This document shows positions 39,305 to 48,426 of a stretch of 64,000 nucleotides of DNA, one piece after another; the stretch's first letter is position 1, and each line of letters begins with the position of its first letter. The notes under the pieces are model-generated. The model had not been told where the DNA came from and searched no databases. It saw nothing but the letters and a program-made list of their open reading frames with translations. The position numbers and the translations under genes are program-made. The stretch comes from Ensifer adhaerens (GTDB lineage: Bacteria > Pseudomonadota > Alphaproteobacteria > Rhizobiales > Rhizobiaceae): NCBI RefSeq assembly GCF_020035535.1, contig NZ_CP083349.1:3479501-3543500 (forward strand). The letters run 5' to 3'.

Positions 39305-40438
39305 CTACTCGTCGTCGTCCATCAACCCCGTCAACCGCATGCCGTCGATCCAGGTGGCGCTGTCCTTGCGGATCACCCGGCGCGGACGGATGCCTGAGCG
39401 CTGCCGCACTTCCTCCGCCAGTCGTTCCGAATGGGTGACGATCCAGATCTGGCTTTCACGTGAGGCGCTGGCGATCATGTCGGCAAGCGCCGGCAGCATC
39501 TCCGGATGCAGGCTGGTCTCCGGCTCGTTCAGCGCGATGAAGCGGGGACGACGGTAAGATAGCAGCGCCGCCGCCAGCGCCAGGAACCGCATCTGCCCGT
39601 CGGAAAGCTCGCGCGGCGAAAACGGCCGGCTGGGAAAATCCGGAAAGACCAGCGAGAATTCGGCGAACTGACCGGGCTCGGGAACATCGAGATAGGCACC
39701 ACCGAAGGCATCGGCGATAGCACGGTCGAGGTCGACCGTATCCTGCCGTGTGTGCCTGAGCGTCGCAAAGACTGCGGCCATGTTGACGCCAGTCTCGTCG
39801 AGCATCGGCGCCGTCACGGCAAGACAGGGCAGCCGAAGAGGCGAATCGCGATCCGTGCGGAAGCCGTGGAAGAACCGCCATTGATCGACGGCACGGCGAA
39901 AGGTCCCGACCTCCGGATAGTGACCGGCATCGCCGAGCAGCGAGATCGCCGTCTCCGAGGTCAGCGCCGTTTCCGGATAGTCCTCCATCCGCCCGCGCTC
40001 GCCGCGCACGAAAATGCCGGGGCCGGATCGCTTCATCATCGTCACCGGCCGCCTGCCGGTTTCGACCGTCAGTTCCTCTTCCTTGACCTGGGGCTCATAG
40101 GCAAAGCCGGCGGCAGCCAATGGCGGACGAAGTCCTGCCTCGATGCGGTAGCGAAAGGTGATCGCCTGCTCCTCGTCCAAGAGTTCGGTTTCCAATCGTA
40201 TGCGCGCCGGCTTGTCGGCGCGGCGGCGGCCGCTCCAGAGCGCCGACGACATGCCGCCCTCTTCGGCGATCTCGCGCGCCAAGGTCCCGCGCGTGGCGGA
40301 CTGCACCAGCTGAAGCGCCCGATAGAGGTTGGATTTGCCGACGCCGTTCTCGCCGATGAACAGGTTGACCCCGGTCAGATCCATGCGGATCGACTTCAAC
40401 GAACGGTAGTTTTCGGCGAACATGGATTGAAGCTGCAT
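39305..40438 (-). CDS. AAA family ATPase (RecF/ABC-type, SMC-like)
   Basis: A 377-residue ATPase with the split head of the RecF/SMC/ABC group. Walker A is GENGVGKSN (29-37); the ABC-like signature ELSDGQMRFLALA and Walker B FIALNEPETSLHPE are near residues 275-315, and the switch His is in IVTHSERLAE. There is no TOPRIM domain, so it is not a full OLD nuclease, and no coiled coil. No partner gene is visible. The role is unknown; DNA repair or single-gene defence ATPases share this layout. The next minus-strand gene is the acyltransferase upstream. Confidence 0.8.
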   Translation of the reverse strand: MQLQSMFAENYRSLKSIRMDLTGVNLFIGENGVGKSNLYRALQLVQSATRGTLAREIAEEGGMSSALWSGRRRADKPARIRLETELLDEEQAITFRYRIEAGLRPPLAAAGFAYEPQVKEEELTVETGRRPVTMMKRSGPGIFVRGERGRMEDYPETALTSETAISLLGDAGHYPEVGTFRRAVDQWRFFHGFRTDRDSPLRLPCLAVTAPMLDETGVNMAAVFATLRHTRQDTVDLDRAIADAFGGAYLDVPEPGQFAEFSLVFPDFPSRPFSPRELSDGQMRFLALAAALLSYRRPRFIALNEPETSLHPEMLPALADMIASASRESQIWIVTHSERLAEEVRQRSGIRPRRVIRKDSATWIDGMRLTGLMDDDE

Positions 40439-40500
40439 GGCTCAAGACCTACCCGATCCGCCGCCCGGCGTGAAGCCGGCAGACATGGCGCGGCCGGTCG

Positions 40501-41424
40501 TTAGAGCGCGGCCGCCGCCTGCAACCGGGGCTGGAACGATGCGTCCGCATCCATGGCCAGATCGAAGACCGTGTGCCGTTCGAGCGCCTTCGTCACCTCG
40601 CCGGGCTCGCCTTCCAGCGCCTCCGGCGGGATCAAGTTGCCGATGCGGAAGTCGAAGTGGTCGCCCTTCTTGTTGAGCAACTCATGAAACACGGTCATGT
40701 CGCGCAGTTCCGTCGACCACTTGGCGAACCAGTAGAACAGGCCGGAATTGCGGGCGCTCATATGCACCGGCAGGATCGGCAGGCCGTACTTGCGTGCAAA
40801 CCCCACCGCGGACGTCTTCCATGGCCGCTCGTTGAGGCAGCCGTCCGCCCAGAAGGCGATGCGCCCGGACGGAAAGAGCACCGTCGCCTTGCCTTCGCCG
40901 ATCGCCCGGTTGGTCACCTGCAGCGTCTCGCGCGCCTTCAGCTTGCTCTTGTGCTCTTCGCGCCATTCGACCGGGATGACCATTTCGACGAAACGCGGAT
41001 TGACGCGGATGGCGTCGCGATTGGCGAAGAACATCATGTCCGGCCGTCGTGTTTTCAGCAGGTCGAAGACGGCGATCCCGTCGGCAATTCCGGTCGGGTG
41101 GTTGCTGACCAGCAGGAAGCCGCCCTTGGTCGGAATCCGCTCGGCCCGGTCGACCCGCACATCCAGCGACAGAAGCGAACTCAGATGTTCGAAGGCCTGA
41201 AAGCCGGGCATGTTGGCGACCGCATCGGCAAACTCGTGTGCCTTGCGATAGTTCAGCAATGCATAGAGGAAGGGTCGCACCAGCGGCCACATGGGGCTCT
41301 TGACGATGCGCTGCCCGCGCTCGGCAATCAGGGTATCGACGATGTGACCAGGCTGCCCCTGTGAGACCAGGGCGATTACTTCAGCAAAATGCGCGAATCC
41401 GTTCACCGAATCCCGTCCCGCCAT
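40501..41424 (-). CDS. 1-acylglycerol-3-phosphate-type acyltransferase
   Basis: A 307-residue member of the PlsC-like acyltransferases. The NHPTGIADG block is the catalytic HxxxxD motif (His...Asp), and LFPSGRIAFW corresponds to the substrate-binding motif. Hydrophobic but with no clear transmembrane helix. It may act on lysophospholipids or ornithine-type lipids, common in rhizobia; the substrate is unproven. ATG 41424 is used; upstream in-frame ATGs at 41454 and 41559 have no better ribosome site. It is divergent from xerC. Confidence 0.78.
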   Translation of the reverse strand: MAGRDSVNGFAHFAEVIALVSQGQPGHIVDTLIAERGQRIVKSPMWPLVRPFLYALLNYRKAHEFADAVANMPGFQAFEHLSSLLSLDVRVDRAERIPTKGGFLLVSNHPTGIADGIAVFDLLKTRRPDMMFFANRDAIRVNPRFVEMVIPVEWREEHKSKLKARETLQVTNRAIGEGKATVLFPSGRIAFWADGCLNERPWKTSAVGFARKYGLPILPVHMSARNSGLFYWFAKWSTELRDMTVFHELLNKKGDHFDFRIGNLIPPEALEGEPGEVTKALERHTVFDLAMDADASFQPRLQAAAAL

Positions 41425-41552
41425 AGTCCGATCCGATTCTTTCCGGCTGAACATCGCAATTCTATATGATCGAAGAATGACAGATTCCAAGGGCGCATTA
41501 GCAAAAACATAAGACGCATCAGAGCATTGTCGCGGATGAAACATCTTGGAAA

Positions 41553-42494
41553 ATGACAATGAACGAGCTCCTCGTCATCGGCCATCCGGAACTCCTCGCC
41601 GAGCGTCAGCGTTGGCTCGACGGGCTGATGCGGGAACGTCGCCTCTCGGATAACACCGTCGAGGCCTATGAGCGTGACACGCGCCAGTTCCTGACGTTCC
41701 TGACCGGGCATCTGGCCGGACCGCCGCGACTTTCCGATATCCGCACGCTGCGGCCGGCGGATCTGCGTGGCTTCCTCGCCCAGCGCCGCAAGGGAGGCGC
41801 CGGCGCTCGCACGCTCGGCCGCGGGCTCGCCGGCCTGCGCTCCTTCCTCCGCTTCCTCGAGCGCAACGGTCTCGCCAATGCCGCCGGCGCCACTGCGGTG
41901 CGCTCGCCGAAGCAACCGAAATCCCTGCCGAAACCGCTGACCGATCGCGATGCGCTCAACGTCGTGACCGCGGAGGCGCAGCTTGCCGAGGAGCCTTGGA
42001 TCGCCGCCCGCAATGCCGCGGTATTGACCCTGCTTTACGGATGCGGCCTGCGCATTTCCGAGGCGCTCGGCCTGACCCCGGGCGATTTTACCGGCGCGCC
42101 CTCGTCGCTGCGCATCGTCGGCAAGGGCGGTAAGACCCGCCTCGTGCCGCTGATCGAAGCGGCGCGCCAAGCCGTTGCCACCTATATCAAGCTCTGCCCC
42201 TACCAGATCGCGGCCGATGAGCCGCTGTTTCGCGGCGCCCGCGGCGCCAAGCTGCAGCCCGCGATCATCCAGCGCGAAATGCAGAAGCTGCGCGGTGCCC
42301 TCGGCCTGCCGGACACGGCAACGCCGCATGCGCTGCGCCACTCCTTCGCCACCCATCTGCTTGCCGGCGGCGGCGATCTCAGAACCATTCAGGAGCTTCT
42401 TGGCCATGCCAGCCTGTCCACGACGCAGGTCTATACCGGCGTCGATTCCGCACGGCTTTTGGAAATCTATGACCGCGCCCATCCGCGCGCCTGA
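41553..42494 (+). CDS. xerC: Tyrosine recombinase XerC
   Basis: A 313-residue site-specific recombinase that resolves chromosome dimers at dif with XerD. N-terminal SAM-like core-binding domain (1-115), then the catalytic domain with the full set Arg167, Lys191, His259, Arg262, His285 and Tyr294 (nucleophile). Full length, in a conserved chromosomal setting and with no tRNA or att repeats nearby, so it is a housekeeping enzyme rather than a phage integrase. A second ATG at 41559 is an equal start choice. XerC rather than XerD is the better fit from N-terminus and rhizobial context, with some doubt. Confidence 0.85.
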   Translation: MTMNELLVIGHPELLAERQRWLDGLMRERRLSDNTVEAYERDTRQFLTFLTGHLAGPPRLSDIRTLRPADLRGFLAQRRKGGAGARTLGRGLAGLRSFLRFLERNGLANAAGATAVRSPKQPKSLPKPLTDRDALNVVTAEAQLAEEPWIAARNAAVLTLLYGCGLRISEALGLTPGDFTGAPSSLRIVGKGGKTRLVPLIEAARQAVATYIKLCPYQIAADEPLFRGARGAKLQPAIIQREMQKLRGALGLPDTATPHALRHSFATHLLAGGGDLRTIQELLGHASLSTTQVYTGVDSARLLEIYDRAHPRA

Positions 42495-42590
42495 TTTTCG
42501 GCGAAACGATGGATTAACCATGCCCCTTAAGGAAGCCGTGACCGGCCCGGGCCTAGGGTTCTGCAACGACCGTCCGACCGTCGGGGAACA

Positions 42591-43679
42591 ATGATGACCG
42601 CCTTTGCGAGACCTGATCGAAACCTGCCCCGCAACCTGCTCGCATGGGTCTCGGACGGTACACTCTGGCTGATTGCCCTGTTGCACGTTGTCCTGGCCGC
42701 CAGCCTCGTCGTGACCCTCTTCTTTGTCGCGGAAGCCGATGCGAAGGAAGCCGAATGCGGCGGTTCGAATGTCCTGACCGCCCTTGCCAAGTCGGACCCG
42801 ACAAGGTTCGCAGCACTCGAAGCCGAAGCCGCAGCCGTCCCGAACGGCAAGGGCATCTTCTGGAAGATCGAGAAGGACGGCATCGCACCTTCCTGGCTGC
42901 TCGGCACCATGCACGTCACCGATCCGCGTGTGCTGGCGCTTCCGACCGAGGCGCCGGCCGCCTTCGAGGCAGCGTCCACCGTCATCGTCGAATCGGACGA
43001 AATCATCGACGAGAAGAAATCGGCCGCCGCGATCCTGATGCGGCCCGACCTCACCATGTTCCCGGACAACAAGACGATCGCCGACTTCCTGAAGCCCGGC
43101 GATCGTGAAAGGCTTGAAGCGGGTCTCAAGGCGCGCGGCATTCCGCTGACGCTGGTGGCGCGCATGAAGCCGTGGATGATCGCAAGCTTCGTCGCCTTGC
43201 CCGCCTGCGAGATCACCCGCAAGGCGACGGGTGCCTCCTTCCTCGACAAGAAGATTGCCGAAGATGCGGTCAGCCAGGGCAAAGCGCTCAAGGGCCTGGA
43301 GTCGCTGATCGAACAGCTCGCGGCGATGGACTCTCTTCCGACCGAACTGCACCTGCGCGCCCTTATCGAGACGCTGGCGCTCGGCAAGACGATCGACGAC
43401 GTCTTCGCGACGATGACCGACCTGTACCTTGCCGGTGATACCGGCATGATCATGCCGATGATGAGGGCCGTCGACACGACGTCGAGCGACGATTTCGGCT
43501 ATGCCGATTTCGAGCAGCGCATTATCGTCGACCGCAACAGGACGATGGCAACGCGCGCCGAACCGATCCTGAAGAACGGCGCGGCCTTCATGGCCGTCGG
43601 CGCGCTGCACCTTCCGGGCAAGGAAGGTCTGGTCGAACTGCTGCGCGCCCAGGGCTTCACGGTCACGCGCGCCAACTGA
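42591..43679 (+). CDS. TraB/GumN family protein
   Basis: A 362-residue TraB/GumN (erythromycin esterase-like/Tiki) fold protein with an N-terminal membrane anchor (LIALLHVVLAASLVVTLFFVAEADA). The two metal/active-site motifs are present: LLGTMHVTDPRV near 105 and VGALHLPGKEGLV near 340. Members are putative metal-dependent proteases or esterases of the periplasm; the role in bacteria is largely unknown. GGGGAACA precedes the ATG. It follows xerC on the same strand after 96 bases and ends convergent to an MFS gene. Confidence 0.82.
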   Translation: MMTAFARPDRNLPRNLLAWVSDGTLWLIALLHVVLAASLVVTLFFVAEADAKEAECGGSNVLTALAKSDPTRFAALEAEAAAVPNGKGIFWKIEKDGIAPSWLLGTMHVTDPRVLALPTEAPAAFEAASTVIVESDEIIDEKKSAAAILMRPDLTMFPDNKTIADFLKPGDRERLEAGLKARGIPLTLVARMKPWMIASFVALPACEITRKATGASFLDKKIAEDAVSQGKALKGLESLIEQLAAMDSLPTELHLRALIETLALGKTIDDVFATMTDLYLAGDTGMIMPMMRAVDTTSSDDFGYADFEQRIIVDRNRTMATRAEPILKNGAAFMAVGALHLPGKEGLVELLRAQGFTVTRAN

Positions 43680-43684
43680 CAGCG

Positions 43685-43716
43685 CCGGCCGGTGGAGGAT
43701 GTCGGCCGGATTTACG
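43685..43716. terminator. Terminator-like hairpin between TraB/GumN gene and MFS gene
   Basis: CCGGCC (43685-43690) and GGCCGG (43704-43709) pair over a 13-base loop, followed by ATTTACG. Convergent genes. Confidence 0.4.
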
Positions 43717-43717
43717 T

Positions 43718-44956
43718 TTAATTCTGCACGGGCGTGCGCGAAGCGACTTCGGAGGTACGCGCCATAGCGCCGTCACCCTCGATCCTGCCCAGGCGGCGAA
43801 AACCCCAAAACGCAGCGCCAACGATCAAGGCACCAGCCGCCAGCGCGATGGTGAAGCCGGCTTGCACACCGAAGCGCGCGACCACCGCCCCTGATACCGC
43901 CGCCCCTGCCGCAACGCCGACCCCGAGACCGGTGGTCAACCAGGTCAGCCCCTCCGTCAGCTTCGACGGCGGCACGGCGATTTCCCCAATGCTCAGGGCG
44001 ACGATCATCGTCGGTGCGAAGAACACGCCCGAAACGAACATCATCGTTGCAAGGCTGCCGATCCCGCCGACGAACAGAAGCGGCAACGTGCTGGCGGCCG
44101 TCATGCCCGCGCCGATCAGGAACAGCTTCGGCAGCGGCAGGCCGAGCCTGACTGCACCAAACGCCAGACCGGCGATGCAGGAACCGAGCGCATAAAGCGA
44201 AAGCACGAGGCTCGCAGCGGCCGGTCGTCCTTCGGCCTCGGCAAAGGCCACGCTGACCACATCGATCGTGCCGACGATCACGCCCATGCCGGCAAGCGCC
44301 ACGATAAGCACACGCAGCGCCGGGTAACGAAGAACCGAACCCGGCGCCATCGTCTCGGCCAGTATGACGGGTGGCTCGGTTCCTTTCTGCAGCACGAAGG
44401 CGGTAACGCCGACGGCAAGGAATACCGCGGCTGCCAGCGGTCCGGCCTCGGGAAACAACCCGACACTCAGTCCTACCGCAATGGGAGGCCCGACGATAAA
44501 GCAGATCTCGTCGAAAACCGATTCGAGCGAAAAGGCTGTCTTCAACGCGGGACGACCGCGATAGAGTTCGGTCCACCGCGCTCGGGTCATCGCCGACATG
44601 CTGGGCGTGCATCCCGCGAGGATCGCAAAGACGAAGAGCGTCCAGTCCGGGGCCCGCCAATGGGTTGAAGCCAGCAGAGCCGACGTGCCGAGAATACTGA
44701 GCACCGTGGCAAGCGGCAGGATGCGGCTCTGGCCGAACCGATCGACGAGCCGTGAAACCTGCGGCGCCAGCAGTGCCGAGGCAAGCGTGAACGCCGCGGC
44801 AACGCCGCCGGCGAGCCCATAGCTGCCGCGCGACTGAGCCAGCATGGTGATGATGCCGATCCCCATCATCGACAGCGGCAGGCGCGACACCAATCCCGCC
44901 AGGGTGAAGCCCAGCGTGCCTTTGACGGCGAAAATCTGTCGGTAGGGATTGGCCAT
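43718..44956 (-). CDS. MFS transporter controlled by divergent TetR gene
   Basis: A 412-residue major facilitator protein with twelve hydrophobic segments; the linker GRPALKTAFSLESVFDEICFIVGPPIAVGL is typical of YfcJ/SetA-like sugar or drug exporters. ATG 44956 is chosen because GGAG lies six bases upstream; upstream in-frame ATGs run into the operator region. Three operator repeats lie between this gene and the divergent tetR gene, so expression is probably repressed by it. The substrate is unknown. Confidence 0.85.
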   Translation of the reverse strand: MANPYRQIFAVKGTLGFTLAGLVSRLPLSMMGIGIITMLAQSRGSYGLAGGVAAAFTLASALLAPQVSRLVDRFGQSRILPLATVLSILGTSALLASTHWRAPDWTLFVFAILAGCTPSMSAMTRARWTELYRGRPALKTAFSLESVFDEICFIVGPPIAVGLSVGLFPEAGPLAAAVFLAVGVTAFVLQKGTEPPVILAETMAPGSVLRYPALRVLIVALAGMGVIVGTIDVVSVAFAEAEGRPAAASLVLSLYALGSCIAGLAFGAVRLGLPLPKLFLIGAGMTAASTLPLLFVGGIGSLATMMFVSGVFFAPTMIVALSIGEIAVPPSKLTEGLTWLTTGLGVGVAAGAAVSGAVVARFGVQAGFTIALAAGALIVGAAFWGFRRLGRIEGDGAMARTSEVASRTPVQN

Positions 44957-44994
44957 GAAAACTCCGGTAATGCGCCTGCACGTCGCGCCAATGA

Positions 44995-45060
44995 CATACG
45001 CGACGCATGCAAGTGATATTGACATACGCTTCGCATGTCAATTAACATACGATACGTATG
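44995..45060. promoter_or_regulatory. Three tandem TetR-type operators
   Basis: CATACG-N3-CG(C/T)ATG occurs three times: 44995-45009, 45023-45037 and 45046-45060; the third is a perfect palindrome. In the second the symmetry extends outward to TTGACATACG/CGCATGTCAA. They lie in the divergent promoter region of the MFS and tetR genes. Confidence 0.75.
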
Positions 45061-45075
45061 CAAAAGGAGCGGCAA

Positions 45076-45672
45076 ATGCCAAGGCGCGCACGCAGCGACA
45101 TGATCGCGGAGACCAGGGGAAAGCTGATCGCCGCCGCGCGGGATGCCTTCAGCCGGCGCGGTTACGCCGAGACCTCCATGGACGACTTCACCGCTTCGGC
45201 CGGCCTCACCCGCGGCGCGCTCTATCACCATTTCGGCGACAAGAAGGGCCTGCTGCAGGCTGTCGTGGAAACCCTGGACGCCGGGATGGATGTGCGGCTC
45301 GATGCCGCCTCCGAGGCCGCGGATCTATGGGAAGGGTTCGTGCGCCGCTGTAAGCTCTATCTGGAGATGGCGCTCGAGCCGGAGATTCGACAAATCGTGT
45401 TGAAGGACGCACCGGCAGTTCTCGGCGCAAGCGTGCTGGAGCCGAGCAGGCGGCAATGCCTCGCTTCGCTCGCCGCCCGGCTTTCGGCCATGATGGCCGG
45501 GGGCATCGTGCGTCAGGGGGATGCGGAGACATTGGCGCGGCTGATCAATGGCGCCCTCGCCGATGCGGCGCTCTGGATTGCAGAGGCGGATGATCCGGCC
45601 ACGCGCTTGGCCAGCGCGAGCGACAACTTGGACCTGCTGCTCTTCGGGCTGAAGAACGAGATTTCAGCTTAG
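45076..45672 (+). CDS. TetR-family regulator
   Basis: A 198-residue TetR repressor. The DNA-binding domain is at the N-terminus: RGKLIAAARDAFSRRGYAETSMDDFTASAGLTRGALYHHFGDKKGLL. The ligand domain is of the AefR/AcrR C-terminal type and gives no effector. The start is ATG 45076, after AAGGAG; an ATG at 45058 lies inside the third operator and has no ribosome site. It is divergent from the MFS gene and probably controls both. Its stop overlaps the stop of the convergent DUF2867 gene by four bases. Confidence 0.88.
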   Translation: MPRRARSDMIAETRGKLIAAARDAFSRRGYAETSMDDFTASAGLTRGALYHHFGDKKGLLQAVVETLDAGMDVRLDAASEAADLWEGFVRRCKLYLEMALEPEIRQIVLKDAPAVLGASVLEPSRRQCLASLAARLSAMMAGGIVRQGDAETLARLINGALADAALWIAEADDPATRLASASDNLDLLLFGLKNEISA

Positions 45673-46148
45673 CCGCCCGGACCCGCCACCCGCGCCAAAA
45701 GGGTCGGCACGATCATCTTGTGAAACGGCGTGACCGCCGCAAGGTAAACCCGCCCGAACGCATTGTGCCGCCGGACGAGTGTGGTGACGCCGACGATCTG
45801 GTTGACGGCCGATCCTGCCCTGACGTCCACGACGATGCGAAAATCGAGATGTTTGTCGTCGAAGCCGAGCACCACTTCGTCATCGCTTTTCGACAGCACC
45901 GGGAACGCCCCGACCAAGCCGAAACGACCCGGCTTCGGCGCGGCCGACTTCAGGCCGACGATCGAGACTACGCCGTTGCGAAGCCGCAGAAGCTCGCGGA
46001 TCCATCGCGGCGAACGGCCCAGCGAACGTTCGGCCGCTTCCGCAGCGGTCACGCCCTTGCCGTCAAGGGCAAGCTCGAATCGGTCGGCCCAATCTGCTTC
46101 CGGTAGATGCCGGTTCGGCAGAGAGATGGCCACGGCTCTCGGTTTCAT
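45669..46148 (-). CDS. DUF2867-type protein
   Basis: A 159-residue soluble protein of the DUF2867 family: DWADRFELALDGKGVTAAEAAERSLGRSPRWIRELLRLRN, GFDDKHLDFRIVVDV, and a C-terminal TLVRRHNAFGRVYLAAVTPFHKMIVPTLL. Function unknown; the fold is related to START-like or polyketide cyclase-like domains. AGGAGG stands immediately before ATG 46148, so the longer frame to 46247 is not used. It converges with the TetR gene, and the two stop codons share bases. Confidence 0.75.
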   Translation of the reverse strand: MKPRAVAISLPNRHLPEADWADRFELALDGKGVTAAEAAERSLGRSPRWIRELLRLRNGVVSIVGLKSAAPKPGRFGLVGAFPVLSKSDDEVVLGFDDKHLDFRIVVDVRAGSAVNQIVGVTTLVRRHNAFGRVYLAAVTPFHKMIVPTLLARVAGPGG

Positions 46149-46361
46149 GTTTCCTCCTGATGCCTCGGCATCGCTTGTGGTGTGAAACATGATTGCGCCG
46201 CCCACCGCCACTGGACAGGGGGCCGCTTGTCGCAGCCCTCGGGCCAATCGTCACATCCCGCCCTGCGCAACAGACCATTGCTCGCCAAGCACCAGGCTCT
46301 TCCCTTCCATCGGCCAAGCTGCATAACTCAAGCGGAACGGTGCAAATTCTGGAGACGAACA

Positions 46362-46856
46362 ATGGAAACCAGCTACGACACGCGCGAACTCGAAATGGTC
46401 GTGCTGATGACGCCTGATATGGCGAACTTCAGCGGCAAGGTCCACGGCGGCGCGCTGCTCAATCTCCTGGATCGCGTGGCCTTCTCCTGCGCTTCGCGCT
46501 ATTCGCAACAATATGCGGTGACCCTTTCGGTTGACCAGGTGATCTTTCGCCAGCCGATCCATGTCGGCGAACTCGTCACCTTCCGCGCTGCGGTCAACAA
46601 TGCCGGCCGCACCTCTATGGAAATCGGCATCCGGGTCGAAGCCGAAAACATCCGCAGCGGCGAACGCCGCCATACCAATTCCTGTTATTTCACCATGGTC
46701 GCGGTCGATGCCGACGGAAGCCCGACGCCTGTTCCCGCCCTTGTCACCGATACCGCCGACCGCAAGCAGCGGCAGCGCGCGGCAGAGGCACGGCGCACCC
46801 TCAGGCGCGAGTTCGAAGAGCGTTTCCACGCGATCAGGTCTGCTTCTGAGGAGTGA
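46362..46856 (+). CDS. Acyl-CoA thioesterase (hotdog fold, YciA-like)
   Basis: A 164-residue single-hotdog thioesterase. The family block MTPDMANFSGKVHGGALLNLLDRVAFSCASRY holds the catalytic Asp and the central helix, followed by TLSVDQVIFRQPIHVGELVTFRAAVNNAGRTSMEIGIRV. Hydrolyses acyl-CoA to free acid and CoA in the cytoplasm; chain length unknown. GGAG lies upstream of ATG 46362; the frame is open further upstream but lacks conservation. It is divergent from the DUF2867 gene (213 bases) and ends convergent to lpdA. Confidence 0.85.
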   Translation: METSYDTRELEMVVLMTPDMANFSGKVHGGALLNLLDRVAFSCASRYSQQYAVTLSVDQVIFRQPIHVGELVTFRAAVNNAGRTSMEIGIRVEAENIRSGERRHTNSCYFTMVAVDADGSPTPVPALVTDTADRKQRQRAAEARRTLRREFEERFHAIRSASEE

Positions 46857-46958
46857 GGCCGTCGCCAGGACCAGAAAGGCCGATGGCAATAATGTCAGCA
46901 AGCGCTGACGTTGCGCAGGTGAACAGCAGCCAGCACGCCTGAAACGCGCGGCTGGAAA

Positions 46959-46986
46959 CAGGGGGCCGCGTTGGCGCAGCCCCCTG
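46959..46986 (-). terminator. Hairpin past lpdA
   Basis: CAGGGGGC and GCCCCCTG (8-bp stem, 12-base loop) just past the lpdA stop on the minus strand, followed by TGTTTCC. A weak terminator. Confidence 0.5.
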
Positions 46987-46994
46987 CATGATCC

Positions 46995-48401
46995 TTACAT
47001 GTGGATCGGCTTGAAGAAGGTCGAAAGTGCGGCTTCCTTGACCGCTTCCGACATGGTCGGATGCGCATGGCAGGTGCGGCCGAGGTCTTCCGACGAACCG
47101 CCGAATTCCATCAGCACGGCAATCTCGTGGATCATCTCGCCGGCGCCGAAGCCGACGATATGGCCGCCGAGAACGCGGTCGGTTTCCTTGTCCGCAAGGA
47201 TCTTCACGAAGCCGTCGGTGGCGAGCATTGCGCGCGCGCGGCCGTTGGCGGTGAACGGGAACTTGCCGACCTTGTAGGCGACGCCTGCAGCCTTCAGCTC
47301 TTCCTCGGTCTTGCCGACGGAAGCGACTTCCGGCTGGGTGTAGACGACACCAGGGATCACGTCATAGTTCACGTGACCGGCCTGACCGGCGAGGATTTCC
47401 GCAACGGCGACACCCTCATCCTCGGCCTTGTGGGCGAGCATCGGGCCGCGCACGACGTCGCCGATCGCGTAGATGCCGGCAACGCTGGTCTGGAAGTGGT
47501 GGTCGATCTCGACGCGGCCGCGCTGGTCCATGACGACGCCGGCTTCCGCAAGGCCGAGACCTTCTGTGTAGGGCTTGCGGCCGGTGGCGATCAGCACCAC
47601 GTCCGCATCGAGCGTCACGGCGTCACCGCCCTTGACCGGCTCGAAGGTCACCTTGGCGCCCTTGCCGTCCTTGACGACGCCGGTCACCTTGGCGCCTAGC
47701 TTGAAGTCCATGCCCTGCTTGGCGAGCATGCGCTGGAACTGCTTGGCAACCTCGCCATCCATGCCGCCGAGGATCGAATCGAGATACTCGACGACAGTCA
47801 CCTTGGCGCCGAGACGCGCCCAGACCGAGCCGAGTTCGAGGCCGATGACACCGCCGCCGACGACGATCATGTTGGCCGGGACCTTTTCGAGCGCAATGCC
47901 GCCCGTCGACGAGATGATAACCTTCTCGTCGATGTCGACCTTGACCCCCGGAATGCCGGCGACGTCGGAGCCGGTGGCGATCACGATGTTCTTGGTTTCG
48001 AGAATCTGCTCCTCGCCCTTGTCGTTGGTGACCGAGACCTTGCCCTGGCCAAGCACCTTGCCGGTGCCCTGGATGCCATCGATCTTGTTCTTCTTGAACA
48101 GGAACGAGACGCCTTCGACGTTGGACTTAACGGTCGCGTCCTTGTGGGCCATCATCTTTTGAAGGTTCAGCTTGGGTGCTGCAACCTCGACGCCGAGCGC
48201 GTCGACGCCGTGGGCGACCTGGTGGAACATCTCGGAGGCATGCAGCAGCGCCTTCGACGGGATACAGCCGATGTTGAGGCAGGTGCCGCCATAGGTGGCG
48301 CGCTTCTCGACGACGCCCACCTTCAGGCCGAGCTGTGCCGCCTTGATGGCGCAGACATAGCCGCCGGGGCCGCTGCCGATAACGATGAGATCATAAGCCA
48401 T
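46995..48401 (-). CDS. lpdA: Dihydrolipoamide dehydrogenase (E3)
   Basis: A 468-residue FAD flavoprotein that reoxidises the lipoyl group of 2-oxoglutarate dehydrogenase and passes electrons to NAD+. FAD site VIGSGPGGYVCAIKAAQLG (7-25), redox disulphide Cys41-Cys46 (GGTCLNIGC), NAD site VVGGGVIGLELGSVWARLGAKV, and the C-terminal catalytic His-Glu in CHAHPTMSEAVKEA. It is the last gene of a chain that begins with mdh, separated from sucB by five smaller genes. Rhizobia often carry several lpd genes; this copy is probably the Suc-specific one. Confidence 0.95.
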   Translation of the reverse strand: MAYDLIVIGSGPGGYVCAIKAAQLGLKVGVVEKRATYGGTCLNIGCIPSKALLHASEMFHQVAHGVDALGVEVAAPKLNLQKMMAHKDATVKSNVEGVSFLFKKNKIDGIQGTGKVLGQGKVSVTNDKGEEQILETKNIVIATGSDVAGIPGVKVDIDEKVIISSTGGIALEKVPANMIVVGGGVIGLELGSVWARLGAKVTVVEYLDSILGGMDGEVAKQFQRMLAKQGMDFKLGAKVTGVVKDGKGAKVTFEPVKGGDAVTLDADVVLIATGRKPYTEGLGLAEAGVVMDQRGRVEIDHHFQTSVAGIYAIGDVVRGPMLAHKAEDEGVAVAEILAGQAGHVNYDVIPGVVYTQPEVASVGKTEEELKAAGVAYKVGKFPFTANGRARAMLATDGFVKILADKETDRVLGGHIVGFGAGEMIHEIAVLMEFGGSSEDLGRTCHAHPTMSEAVKEAALSTFFKPIHM

Positions 48402-48426
48402 TTGAAGATCCTTCCTTCAGGGACGG

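Noticed and set aside
41553..42494. XerC gene as a phage or island integrase
   Set aside because: It has the full housekeeping layout, lies among core genes, and no tRNA, direct repeats or phage genes are near.
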